60,437 nucleotides of DNA from CBDATB01 sp965199745 (GTDB lineage: Bacteria; Bacteroidota; Bacteroidia; Cytophagales; Flammeovirgaceae), in assembly GCA_965199745.1 (NCBI GenBank), contig CBDATB010000001.1, forward strand, positions 1 to 60,437. The letters are read 5' to 3'. Shown piece after piece: positions 18,092-26,717 of this stretch. The notes below the pieces were generated by a model. That model made no database searches. It was not told the origin of the DNA and saw nothing but the letters and a program-made list of their open reading frames with translations. Every line of letters begins with the position of its first letter. The first letter of the stretch is position 1. The position numbers were made by a program, and so were the translations under genes.

Positions 18092-18964
18092 CTACCGATG
18101 TAGGTCTTTAAAATGCTTACTTTGGAAATATAGTTTTAATTTTTGAATTGCATTTTTCTTAATTTGCCTCACCCGCTCTCTGGTCAATGAAAATTTGCGG
18201 GCAATTTCATCAATATTCATCGGCTCATCCCGTCCAAGCCCAAAGCACAGCATAATCAGGTTAGCTTCTTTACGATTCAATATATTTAACATACGTCCAA
18301 TCTCTTCACCGACTGAATTGCACATCAATGCACTATCGGGTTTTGCGTTATCTTTGTTCTCAATCAGGTCATATAGGCGATAAGACTGGCTATCGTCGCT
18401 GTCTTTTAATGAAGCATCCATCGATAGGTGTTTTTTACTATTACCAATCATCGTGGCAACATCTTGCTCACTAACCTGTAATGCTTCCGACAACTCCCAA
18501 AGCAGGGGTTCTCTCTCAAAATCTTGCTCAAGCTTGGCGAAGGTTTTGTTCAGATCATTTAAAAAACTCAATTTATTAAAAGGCAAACGTACGATGCGCG
18601 AATGCTCGGCAAGTGCCTGAATAATCGACTGACGTATCCACCAAACAGCATAAGAAATAAATTTGAAACCTTTGGTTGAGTCAAATCTCTTAGCAGCTTT
18701 AATTAAGCCCAAATTTCCCTCATTAACCAAATCATTCAACGTCAATCCATTATTCTGATACTGCTTAGCCACAGAGATTACAAATCTTAAATTAGCTTTG
18801 ATAAGTTTTTGAAGTGCTTGCTCATCTCCTTGTTTAATTTTCTGCGCCAAAATCACCTCCTCGCCACTGGAGAGTAGGTTCACTTTACTAATTTCCTGTA
18901 AATACTTTTCGAAAGACTGATTTTCGCGATTAGTGATTTGCTTACCTATTCTTAATTGTTTCAT
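18092..18964 (-). CDS. rpoD: RNA polymerase sigma-70 factor, primary (RpoD/SigA) type
   Basis: 290 aa, the normal length for Bacteroidota primary sigma factors, which lack the long region 1.1. It starts MKQLRIGKQITNRENQSFEK, then region 1.2 (YLQEISKVNLLSSGEEVILA), region 2 (NLRFVISVAKQYQ, DLVNEGNLGLIKAAKRFD, YAVWWIRQSIIQALAEHSR) and region 4 with the -35-reading helix LTRERVRQIKKNAIQKL. Region 4 departs from the usual primary sequence (ANLIMLCFGL, NIDEIARKFS, tail FQSKHFKDLHR), so a primary-like paralogue cannot be ruled out. It ends with TAG. The promoter must lie in the long upstream gap, where I could not place a clear -7 box on the minus strand. Confidence 0.85.
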   Translation of the reverse strand: MKQLRIGKQITNRENQSFEKYLQEISKVNLLSSGEEVILAQKIKQGDEQALQKLIKANLRFVISVAKQYQNNGLTLNDLVNEGNLGLIKAAKRFDSTKGFKFISYAVWWIRQSIIQALAEHSRIVRLPFNKLSFLNDLNKTFAKLEQDFEREPLLWELSEALQVSEQDVATMIGNSKKHLSMDASLKDSDDSQSYRLYDLIENKDNAKPDSALMCNSVGEEIGRMLNILNRKEANLIMLCFGLGRDEPMNIDEIARKFSLTRERVRQIKKNAIQKLKLYFQSKHFKDLHR

Positions 18965-19579
18965 GATGTACGATAGTTTTCATTAGGTTTTACATCTATT
19001 GACTTAGCACTAATTATTAATTCCATATTAATAATTAAGGCAGCTATAAGTTGTAGAAGATAACTTTGGATTTATCAAAGAAACGCAATTAATAGCTCTT
19101 CACTATCACGTCTGCGCGTGCCACCAGCTATTTAATTACTTATTCTATATGACCACTATGCAATGAACACAAATACAGTATTAAAAGTGTCTACACATGC
19201 ACAAAAAGCTATTTATAAACTCAATTTCCTGCTTTAATAAGCCGTTGAATCTTTGTTTAATATTAACGCAATACTTGTGTTGTTCATTATATATTTTTCA
19301 GAATATCAAAAAGAAATTTTGAAAAATTTTTACTTTTTACGATTTTTTTTGCGTCTATGGAGCTAGAGCGTATGTAAGCGACAAACGCTAACCTTATGTG
19401 GATAGTATACTGAAGGGCGATATCTGGTTGAGTTAGTAATATCTAAGAATGCGGAACGCGTATTATCTTTTAAATAATCAACAAGTAGTTTTTATCAGGA
19501 GCGTATTAGGATACATCGCCTTGAACAAAAGCGGACAAAGCAAAAAAAAGTGTTGTGCTTAAAAAATTAAAAAGGCTGG
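18965..19579. other. 615-bp intergenic region between E1 gene and sigma factor
   Basis: The longest gene-free stretch in the window. It holds the 3' side of the E1 gene and the 5' side of the sigma gene (both minus strand). I see a perfect AT-rich palindrome (19011-19037), a plus-strand TAACTTTG at 19071-19078, a GC-richer imperfect inverted repeat CACG-TCTGCG-CGTG at 19107-19120, and a 24-codon plus-strand frame at 19163-19237 with no recognised homolog. No tRNA or standard RNA motif was found. It could include a long sigma-gene leader or an unannotated small RNA. Confidence 0.4.
19011..19037. repeat. Perfect 10-bp AT-rich palindrome upstream of the sigma-factor gene
   Basis: TAATTATTAA (19011-19020), a 7-base spacer TTCCATA, and TTAATAATTA (19028-19037) form a perfect inverted repeat, ~47 bp upstream of the sigma start codon. 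It could be an operator or just an AT-rich hairpin; nothing in the sequence decides. Confidence 0.5.
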
Positions 19580-21997
19580 TTAGTATAGGCTCGGATATTT
19601 GACCGGATACACTTCGTTCATCATCTGATAAACTGTTTCAAAGACATCCTCGGCATTAGGCTTGGAAAAATAGTCGCCATCGGTTCCGTAGGCCGGACGG
19701 TGTTCTCTGGCAGATAGGCAAACAGGCTTCGAGTCGAGCCATTGATAAGCATTTTGTTCATCAATAACTTTTTGCATCATATAAGCCGTAGCTCCGCCGG
19801 GTACGTCTTCGTCAGCAAAAACAACGCGATTGGTCTTTTTAATAGAGTCTAAAATTTTATGTTGTCTGTCAAAAGGTAATAGGGTTTGTACGTCAATTAC
19901 TTCGCAGCTAATGCCTACCTCTTTTAAATCGGTAGCAGCCTCTACAACAATTCTACACATCGCTCCATAAGTTACAACAGTTATATCTTTACCTTCCCTT
20001 ATTATCTCTGGAACGCCGAGCGGCAAGGTAAACTCAGCAATATTTTCAGGCACACGTTCCTTGATTCTATAGGCGTTTAGGCATTCTACTATAATAGCCG
20101 CATCGTCGGATTGCAACATGGTATTATAAAATCCCGCTGCTCGGGTCATATTTCTGGGTACAAGTAGGTACATACCCCGCAAAGCCCCTAGTAAAGTACT
20201 CATAGGAGAACCCGAGTGCCAAATACCCTCCAACCTATGCCCTCTAGTACGAATAATAACAGGAGCTTTTTGTCCTCCTTTTGTACGGTATTGTAAGCAG
20301 CAAAGATCATCTGCGAGTGTTTGGAGGGCATAATAAATGTAATCGAGATACTGCACTTCAATAATGGGGCGTAAGCCTCTGAGTGCTGCCCCAATACCCT
20401 GTCCAACAATTGTTGCTTCCCGAATACCAGTATCTGTTACGCGCAGTTCTCCATGCTTTTTCTGTAAACCGGCAAAACCCTGGTTCACATCACCAATTTT
20501 GCCCACATCTTCACCAATAGCAAATACTCGAGGGTCTCGCGTAAGAATGGCATCAAAACAAGCTTGTATTACCTGCCTGCCATCCACTGGGGGGCTAGCA
20601 TCGCTAAATACAGGCTTGACTTCTTGTATCTTAAGTGCTGACTGTGGCGACTGGCTGTATAACCAAGTGCTGTATCTGTCCTCATTGCGATTTCGGGCAT
20701 TTTTTAGCCACTCAATAATTGAATGCTTTGCTTTAGGCTCATTCCTCAGGGCTCTTAGTGCCTTTCTCATAGTTTTGAAAATATCAGAATGTACAGGGCG
20801 GAATGTTCTTTGTAGGGATATTTTGAGAGTGGTTAACTTTTGAATTTTAGGATGTTGCAAGGCAGAATCATTAAGTATTTTCACAGCTTCTCTATATTCA
20901 ATATTAATAGCATGTGTAAAATCTTTCCATGCATTATCTTTTGATTGCTTAACATATTTTCTAGCTCGCCCTTCTATTTCATTTAATTGTTTTGAGTCGG
21001 CTAACTGGTGTTTGAGCATCCATTGGCGCATTTGGCGCATACAGTCGTATTCTTGTTCCCAAACAAGGCGGTCTTTGGATTTATAGCGTTCGTGAGACCC
21101 TGAGGTTGAATGCCCTTGTGGTTGTGTTATTTCTGTTACATGTATCAAAACGGGGGTATGTGACTCTCTACATATTTTTTCGGCTTTCGCATAAGTTTTG
21201 ACCAAATTTTCATAGTCCCAGCCTTTTACAGTAAAAATTTCACAGCCGTTCGTTTTATTAGTGGTTTTTTGGAAACCAGACAGTGCTTTTGATACAGAAC
21301 TTTTTGTCATTTGGTATTCATTCGGTACAGAAATTCCGTAATCGTCATCCCATACAGAAATCATAACAGGTATTCTCAGCACTACTGCGGCATTAATGGC
21401 TTCAAAAAAAACGCCCTGAGCACAGGAGGCATTACCAATAGTACCAAAAGTAACTTCATTTCCGGCGTTAGAGAATGTGTTGAATTTACTGAGTTTGGGG
21501 TTACCTCTATATAGCTTAGAGGCATAACCCAAGCCGATGAGGCTGGCAATTTTACCAGCAGTACAGGAAACATCTGCGGCACTGTTTTTTTGCTCCATTA
21601 GGTTATTCCAAGAACCATCATGATTAACACTTCTGGTAGCAAAGTGTCCATTCATACATCGCCCGGCGGTAGCTGGTTCGCATGCTAGGTCAGTGTGTGC
21701 ATAAAGTTGGGCAAAAAATTGCTGCACTGTTAACTGCCCTATAGCCATCATAAAAGTTTGATCTCTGTAGTATCCCGAGCGAAAATCGCCTTTGCGAAAC
21801 ACTTTTGCCATGGCTAATTGTGCTATTTCTTTACCGTCGCCAAAAATACCGAATTTGGCCTTACCCATAAAGACCTCTTTCCTACCCATTAAGCTGGCTT
21901 CTCTACTTTGGCAAGCCATTTCATAATCTGCTAAAATCTCTTTTATTGGTATAAAAGCATTTACTTTGGGTGCTAAGTCTTGTATATGGGTAGTCAT
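19580..21997 (-). CDS. Fused alpha/beta E1 2-oxoacid dehydrogenase (branched-chain type likely)
   Basis: 805 aa. The N-terminal half is E1-alpha (MGRKEVFMGKAKFGIFGDGKE split over the start region, TPP-site region GTIGNASCAQGVFFEAINAA, WDDDYGISVPNE, GHSTSGSHERY). The C-terminal half is E1-beta (GEDVGKIGDVNQGFAGLQ, ATIVGQGIGAALRGLRPI, VPRNMTRAAGFY, VVTYGAMCRIVVEAA, FADEDVPGGATAYM). It decarboxylates a 2-oxoacid with thiamine diphosphate and passes the acyl group to an E2. The canonical GDG...NN cofactor motif reads GNA...DD, which may be a trait of the fused family. A PDH-type E2 is encoded at 41.4 kb, not adjacent. Substrate (branched-chain oxoacids versus pyruvate) is inferred only from fused-family annotation. 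Confidence 0.82.
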   Translation of the reverse strand: MTTHIQDLAPKVNAFIPIKEILADYEMACQSREASLMGRKEVFMGKAKFGIFGDGKEIAQLAMAKVFRKGDFRSGYYRDQTFMMAIGQLTVQQFFAQLYAHTDLACEPATAGRCMNGHFATRSVNHDGSWNNLMEQKNSAADVSCTAGKIASLIGLGYASKLYRGNPKLSKFNTFSNAGNEVTFGTIGNASCAQGVFFEAINAAVVLRIPVMISVWDDDYGISVPNEYQMTKSSVSKALSGFQKTTNKTNGCEIFTVKGWDYENLVKTYAKAEKICRESHTPVLIHVTEITQPQGHSTSGSHERYKSKDRLVWEQEYDCMRQMRQWMLKHQLADSKQLNEIEGRARKYVKQSKDNAWKDFTHAINIEYREAVKILNDSALQHPKIQKLTTLKISLQRTFRPVHSDIFKTMRKALRALRNEPKAKHSIIEWLKNARNRNEDRYSTWLYSQSPQSALKIQEVKPVFSDASPPVDGRQVIQACFDAILTRDPRVFAIGEDVGKIGDVNQGFAGLQKKHGELRVTDTGIREATIVGQGIGAALRGLRPIIEVQYLDYIYYALQTLADDLCCLQYRTKGGQKAPVIIRTRGHRLEGIWHSGSPMSTLLGALRGMYLLVPRNMTRAAGFYNTMLQSDDAAIIVECLNAYRIKERVPENIAEFTLPLGVPEIIREGKDITVVTYGAMCRIVVEAATDLKEVGISCEVIDVQTLLPFDRQHKILDSIKKTNRVVFADEDVPGGATAYMMQKVIDEQNAYQWLDSKPVCLSAREHRPAYGTDGDYFSKPNAEDVFETVYQMMNEVYPVKYPSLY

Positions 21998-22113
21998 TGC
22001 CTAGTGTATTTAAATACGATGAACTGGTTGCTGTCAGGTTTCCAACTGAAAAAAGGTAATTTTTTCAGCTGACGCACACAAGAGTAATTTCTAAACCTAT
22101 GCTCAATGCCTGT

Positions 22114-22920
22114 TTAAAAATATTGTTTGTCAATGCCCCAGTATTTGATGAGCAAATAGGCAAATAGCATTCCTCCTAAGTGTGCCCAATGTGCTACATT
22201 ATCGCTCGGATTTTGAATGATGAGCGAATATACTGAATAAAGTCCCCAAAACAAAGCCAAGTATTTTGCCTTTACAGGAATAGGCGGAAATAGCAACATG
22301 AGTGTAAGTTCAGGAAACAAAATACCAAAGGCAGCAATAATGCCAAGTACCGATCCAGAAGCACCGACCATCGGAATATTCATTATTGACTCTCGGATAG
22401 ACAGGGTAATATATCTAGCGTGATCTATGTTTTTTTGAATGTCGGGGTTTTCAGGGTAATATATATTGACAAAATCATATGTTTGCTCGTTAGGGTATCT
22501 GAGGTAGTATTCGGGGGCATACTCTGCAATAAAAGCATGTAAGGCATCGGGGCTTGGTGATAACAATATATGCTCAGCAGCTTCAGCCATAGCAGATACT
22601 TCCCAAAAATTCACTAGACCGAAAAGCAAGCCTGCCCCCAAGCCTGTCGCTATAAAAAAGATAAAAAAGCGTTTTGTTCCCAGATATTGCTCCAACAAGG
22701 GACCGAAAAAAAATAAGGTAATCATGTTGCCGAACAAATGCCATCCATCGCTGTGAATAAACATATAAGTGATAATCTGCCAAGGCTGGAAAGTATCTGC
22801 AAAAATATATCGAAACCCAGCCAACTGCGGCAGGTTGTAATGCAGGATACTTTGAAAAAATATATATATGCCTACATTGATAATCAATAAGTTTTTGACT
22901 ACCGGGGTCATTCTTACCAT
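22114..22920 (-). CDS. Rhomboid family intramembrane serine protease
   Basis: 268 aa with about six membrane segments. WHLFGNMITLFFFGPLLE is the rhomboid TM2 signature with its conserved His/Asn. The catalytic dyad is Ser188 in GASGS and His247 in HWAHLGG. An unusually long hydrophilic loop (~residues 105-180, with charged and Tyr/Pro-rich sequence) separates TM3 and TM4. It cleaves substrates within the membrane; targets are unknown. It lies downstream of recJ, 105 bp away, on the same strand. Confidence 0.92.
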   Translation of the reverse strand: MVRMTPVVKNLLIINVGIYIFFQSILHYNLPQLAGFRYIFADTFQPWQIITYMFIHSDGWHLFGNMITLFFFGPLLEQYLGTKRFFIFFIATGLGAGLLFGLVNFWEVSAMAEAAEHILLSPSPDALHAFIAEYAPEYYLRYPNEQTYDFVNIYYPENPDIQKNIDHARYITLSIRESIMNIPMVGASGSVLGIIAAFGILFPELTLMLLFPPIPVKAKYLALFWGLYSVYSLIIQNPSDNVAHWAHLGGMLFAYLLIKYWGIDKQYF

Positions 22921-23025
22921 AAAAAAATTGTTTTTGAAGTTTACTAAATTGATAAAAGAGTACCCTGCCTATTAAACATTAAAAAGGACTAATAGTTTTA
23001 GCTCAACACATCTCGACTTATTTAA

Positions 23026-24729
23026 TCACTCATGAGCAAAGCGAATATCTTTGATCACTAATTGTAAAGAAGTTTTATCCATAAAGTTATTTTCTTCAAT
23101 AGTATAGCAAAGATTTAGAGATTTACCCGACACCAACAAATTGTAATGACCTACCAACCCAAAAGCAATAGCACTGAGGGTAGTATTGCTACCGAGCTGG
23201 CTAACACTAAATTTTAAGTGCTTGTCTTTTAATATTTTCGCATTACTCACCACTACGTTTTTACTTAAAAATACAGGCTGCATGTTAGCCGGGCCGAAAG
23301 GTGCCATTTGCCTCAATATGTTATAAAAGCGCTCGTTAATACAACATAGCGGTGTTACTGTATCGATATATATTTTTGGTATTAGCTGCTCTGTGGTAAT
23401 TGTGCTAGATACAACCTGCTCAAAACGCTGCTGAAAGGCGGGTATGTTGGCTATGTCCATGGTAAGCCCTGCGGCATAACGATGCCCGCCGTATTGCTCT
23501 ATTAGGTCTTCACAAGCACTGATAGCTTCATAAATATCAAAACCATCAACAGAGCGGGCTGAGCCAGTCGCTTTGCCTTTAGACTCGGTGAGGATAATAG
23601 TGGGTCGATAATATTTTTCTATACATCTTGATGCTACGATGCCCACAACACCTTTGTGCCAATTGGGCTTAAACAAGACGGTAGTTTTTTGGGATTCCAA
23701 GCCATTGCCTTTTATTATTTCGAGGGCTTGCTGTGTAGTAAGGCTTTCGTAATCTTTTCTTTCTTGATTTTTTTTATTTAACTCGTCGGCTCGTTTTTGT
23801 GCATCCTGCTTTTTGCCTGCTATGAGTAGTTCAACGGCGTTGCGGGCGTGGTCTATTCTGCCGGCTGCATTAATTCTAGGTCCGAAGCCAAAGACAAGAT
23901 TGGCAGTAGTAAGTTTTTTTGTAAAGCCTGCTGCTTGTTTCAAATGCTCAATACCCGTACGCGGCTTATCATTGATTATGTCAAGCCCATATTTGGATAG
24001 TATCCTGTTTTCTCCGTTTATCGGAACGATGTCGCAGGCAATACTAATGGCGAGAAAATCGAGTAGCTTAAAAAGCTGTTCCTTTGCTATACGCTGTTTT
24101 CGGCAAAAGGCTTGTAGTAACTTAAAACCCACCCCACAGCCCGAAAGCTCGCCGAAAGGATAGTGGCAATCCTTACGCTTCGGGTCTAACACGGCATAAG
24201 CAGGTGGTAATGCTGCGCCTGGTTTGTGGTGGTCGCACACAATACAATCTATTTGTCGGGTTTGAGCATACTGAATTTTATCTACTGCTTTAATACCACA
24301 ATCGAGCGTAATAATTAGCTCAATACCTTGTTGAAGGGCGTAGTCTATTCCCTTTTGTGAAACGCCATATCCCTCGGCATATCTGTCGGGAATATAATAA
24401 ATGACATGGGGGTAAAAGTCTCTAAAAAAACTAAAACACATTGCTACTGAAGTAGTTCCATCTACATCATAATCTCCATAGAGCATTATTTTTTCTTGTT
24501 TCTCAATGGCTTTTATCAACCTTTCTACTGCCTTATCCATATCTTTCATCAGCATTGGGTCGTGCAATTGTTGTAAATCAGGGCGAAAAAATGCCTTGGC
24601 CTCTTGCAAGGTCTTAATGTTTCTGCTTAGCAGAATATTTGCAATAGGTTTGCTAACGTTAATTTCTTCAGCTAACCTTGTTATCAGAGATATATCAGGT
24701 TCAGGTTTTAGTATCCACTGCCTATTCAT
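23026..24729 (-). CDS. recJ: Single-stranded-DNA-specific 5'-3' exonuclease RecJ
   Basis: 567 aa. DHH-family phosphoesterase with YGDYDVDGTTSVAM (motif I), LDCGIKAVD (motif II), CDHHKPG (DHH motif III) and DPKRKDCHYPFGELSGCGV (motif IV), then the DHHA1 domain with GFGPRINAAGRIDHA and the glycine-rich GGHRYAAG, and an OB-like C-terminus (MAPFGPANMQPVF). It acts in recombination and mismatch repair resection. It is 57 bp downstream of yidC on the same strand. Confidence 0.96.
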   Translation of the reverse strand: MNRQWILKPEPDISLITRLAEEINVSKPIANILLSRNIKTLQEAKAFFRPDLQQLHDPMLMKDMDKAVERLIKAIEKQEKIMLYGDYDVDGTTSVAMCFSFFRDFYPHVIYYIPDRYAEGYGVSQKGIDYALQQGIELIITLDCGIKAVDKIQYAQTRQIDCIVCDHHKPGAALPPAYAVLDPKRKDCHYPFGELSGCGVGFKLLQAFCRKQRIAKEQLFKLLDFLAISIACDIVPINGENRILSKYGLDIINDKPRTGIEHLKQAAGFTKKLTTANLVFGFGPRINAAGRIDHARNAVELLIAGKKQDAQKRADELNKKNQERKDYESLTTQQALEIIKGNGLESQKTTVLFKPNWHKGVVGIVASRCIEKYYRPTIILTESKGKATGSARSVDGFDIYEAISACEDLIEQYGGHRYAAGLTMDIANIPAFQQRFEQVVSSTITTEQLIPKIYIDTVTPLCCINERFYNILRQMAPFGPANMQPVFLSKNVVVSNAKILKDKHLKFSVSQLGSNTTLSAIAFGLVGHYNLLVSGKSLNLCYTIEENNFMDKTSLQLVIKDIRFAHE

Positions 24730-24786
24730 AATATTTCGAAGGTGTGCTAGTATTTTGCCTGAGAATACTCTTAAAAACGGCTTGTA

Positions 24787-26676
24787 TCATCTTCTTTTTC
24801 TATATTTTTTTATTCGGCTGCTGTTGGGCGTTGGTTTTCGCACCGGAAGCGTAGATGTAGCCGTATTATTATTTTTTCTTTTCATTTCTTCCTGCGCCTT
24901 CATTGCATTATTGAGGCGTTGCATAAAACGAGAACCCGATTTGCCTCCATCTTTATTGAGTTTTTTGTTTTCTTCTAGTCGCTTTCTAATTTTCACTTCA
25001 TCAATTAATTTACGCGTAATCAGTTGCTGAAAAATAGTGATAATATTGGATACAAAGTAGTAGTAGGTAAGTCCGGAAGAATAGTCATTTAAAAAAAACA
25101 TAATTGTGACTGGCATAATATACATCATGGTTTTCATAGGCCCTTGTGCGGCGGCAGAAGCACCCATTTGGTTATTGAAATACGTATAAACAACAGTAGA
25201 AACAGTCATTAATAAAGTAAATAAACTAACGTGGTCGCCGTAAAAGGGAATATGAAAAGGGAGGTCTAAAATTGAGTCGTATGAAGACAAGTCATCTGCC
25301 CAGAGAAATTCTTTTTGCCTGAGCTGTATGGCATTGGGAAAAAAGTTGAACATAGCCAATAAGACAGGCATTTGTGCTAACATAGGAATACATCCACTGA
25401 AAGGATTAACACCAAACTGGCTATACAATTTCATATTATCCTGTTGTGCTTTTTGCATATCATTGCCGTACTTTTCTTTAATGGCATCCATTTCGGGTTT
25501 CAACACCTTCATTTTAGCCATTGAAACATAGGATTTATAGGTGAGTGGAAAAAGTAAAAATTTGACGATAATAACCATGACAAGGATAATAATCCCATAG
25601 TTAGCCATGTACTTTTCAAGCCACTGAAACAAGGGGATAATAGCTATGCGATTAATGGGTGCGAAGATAGCCCAGCCAAGATATACATTTTTTTCAAAAC
25701 CTTTCGTGATAGCCTTGCATATGTCGTAGTCGTTAGGTCCGAAATAAAATTTTAATTGATTACTTGCATCCACTGCTATCGGGCGATAGAACTGAACGCC
25801 TAACGTGGTTACTACGCTTGTGTCTTCTTCATCGGCATAGGCACTGATACTGGTATTTTCTAAGCGGTCTGCTGCGATAATGGCAGCATTAAAAAACTTC
25901 TGCTTAAATGACAGCCACTTAACTGGCTCGCCTATTTGTTCTACTTCTTTGCTGTTAGACTGCCCACTGATGTAGTCAAAATCTTCGGTTTCAGTATAAT
26001 AATTTACAGCACTTTGATATCGACTTTGTTTCAGGCTTTTCTCTAGTTTTTTAATTCGATCAATCCAGGAAAACTCTGTTGATTTTCTTTCAATAACTGA
26101 AGATAAGCCTTTAAAATCTAAATCGTAAGATAGTAAAAAACCTCCTTCTGCAGCGAGTCGATAAGTTCTTATAATTGACTGCTTGTCATTTCCAATGCTT
26201 AAAACTAATGCTTGTTTGCTTACCTCAATGATGCGGTAGTACAACTGGTTGAGATCAAAAGTTCCGTAAGAAGTTTGAATATTTTCTACCATATCACTAC
26301 TTTGTTCATTGAGTAGTACGAGGCTTTTATTTTGATTTGTTACATAATTTTTTAGCACAACTTTTTTCACATTACCCCCATAAGTGTTCAAGGTAATCTG
26401 GATATCTTTATTTTCTAGAATAACCTCTTGAGTATTGCCTTTAAGGGCTTGCGCAAAAAAGCCATATTGTGCTTGCAACAAAGAGTCTTGGGATATTTCA
26501 GCAATTGAACTATTGCTAGAATCAGTTAGTCGGGTACTTTCGCTAGGGCCTATGGTGTCTTGTGTAACTGTTTGTACTTGTTCGGGTTGTTGTGGTAGCT
26601 CAGGACTAAAATAGAGCATGTACACTATCAATAATAATGAGATGAGTAAAAGTCCTGTTACTTGATTTTTGTCCAT
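24787..26676 (-). CDS. yidC: Membrane protein insertase YidC
   Basis: 629 aa. N-terminal membrane anchor (MDKNQVTGLLLISLLLIVYM), a large periplasmic beta-sandwich domain (residues ~90-350), then the conserved core of five membrane helices including YGIIILVMVIIVKFLLFPLT, KPEMDAIKEKYGNDMQKAQQ (cytoplasmic loop), NPFSGCIPMLAQMPVLLAMF and TIMFFLNDYSSGLTYYYFVS. The C-tail is strongly basic (ends KKYRKRR), fitting ribosome contact. It inserts and folds inner-membrane proteins. It starts 41 bp after pyrG, a conserved Bacteroidota pairing. Confidence 0.97.
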   Translation of the reverse strand: MDKNQVTGLLLISLLLIVYMLYFSPELPQQPEQVQTVTQDTIGPSESTRLTDSSNSSIAEISQDSLLQAQYGFFAQALKGNTQEVILENKDIQITLNTYGGNVKKVVLKNYVTNQNKSLVLLNEQSSDMVENIQTSYGTFDLNQLYYRIIEVSKQALVLSIGNDKQSIIRTYRLAAEGGFLLSYDLDFKGLSSVIERKSTEFSWIDRIKKLEKSLKQSRYQSAVNYYTETEDFDYISGQSNSKEVEQIGEPVKWLSFKQKFFNAAIIAADRLENTSISAYADEEDTSVVTTLGVQFYRPIAVDASNQLKFYFGPNDYDICKAITKGFEKNVYLGWAIFAPINRIAIIPLFQWLEKYMANYGIIILVMVIIVKFLLFPLTYKSYVSMAKMKVLKPEMDAIKEKYGNDMQKAQQDNMKLYSQFGVNPFSGCIPMLAQMPVLLAMFNFFPNAIQLRQKEFLWADDLSSYDSILDLPFHIPFYGDHVSLFTLLMTVSTVVYTYFNNQMGASAAAQGPMKTMMYIMPVTIMFFLNDYSSGLTYYYFVSNIITIFQQLITRKLIDEVKIRKRLEENKKLNKDGGKSGSRFMQRLNNAMKAQEEMKRKNNNTATSTLPVRKPTPNSSRIKKYRKRR

Positions 26677-26717
26677 GCTGGTGAGTGGTAGTTATAAAGA
26701 ATAATTTGGTTATAAAG

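Noticed and set aside
19163..19237. 24-codon plus-strand ORF in the sigma upstream gap
   Set aside because: Too short and without recognisable features or coupling; kept only as part of the intergenic description.
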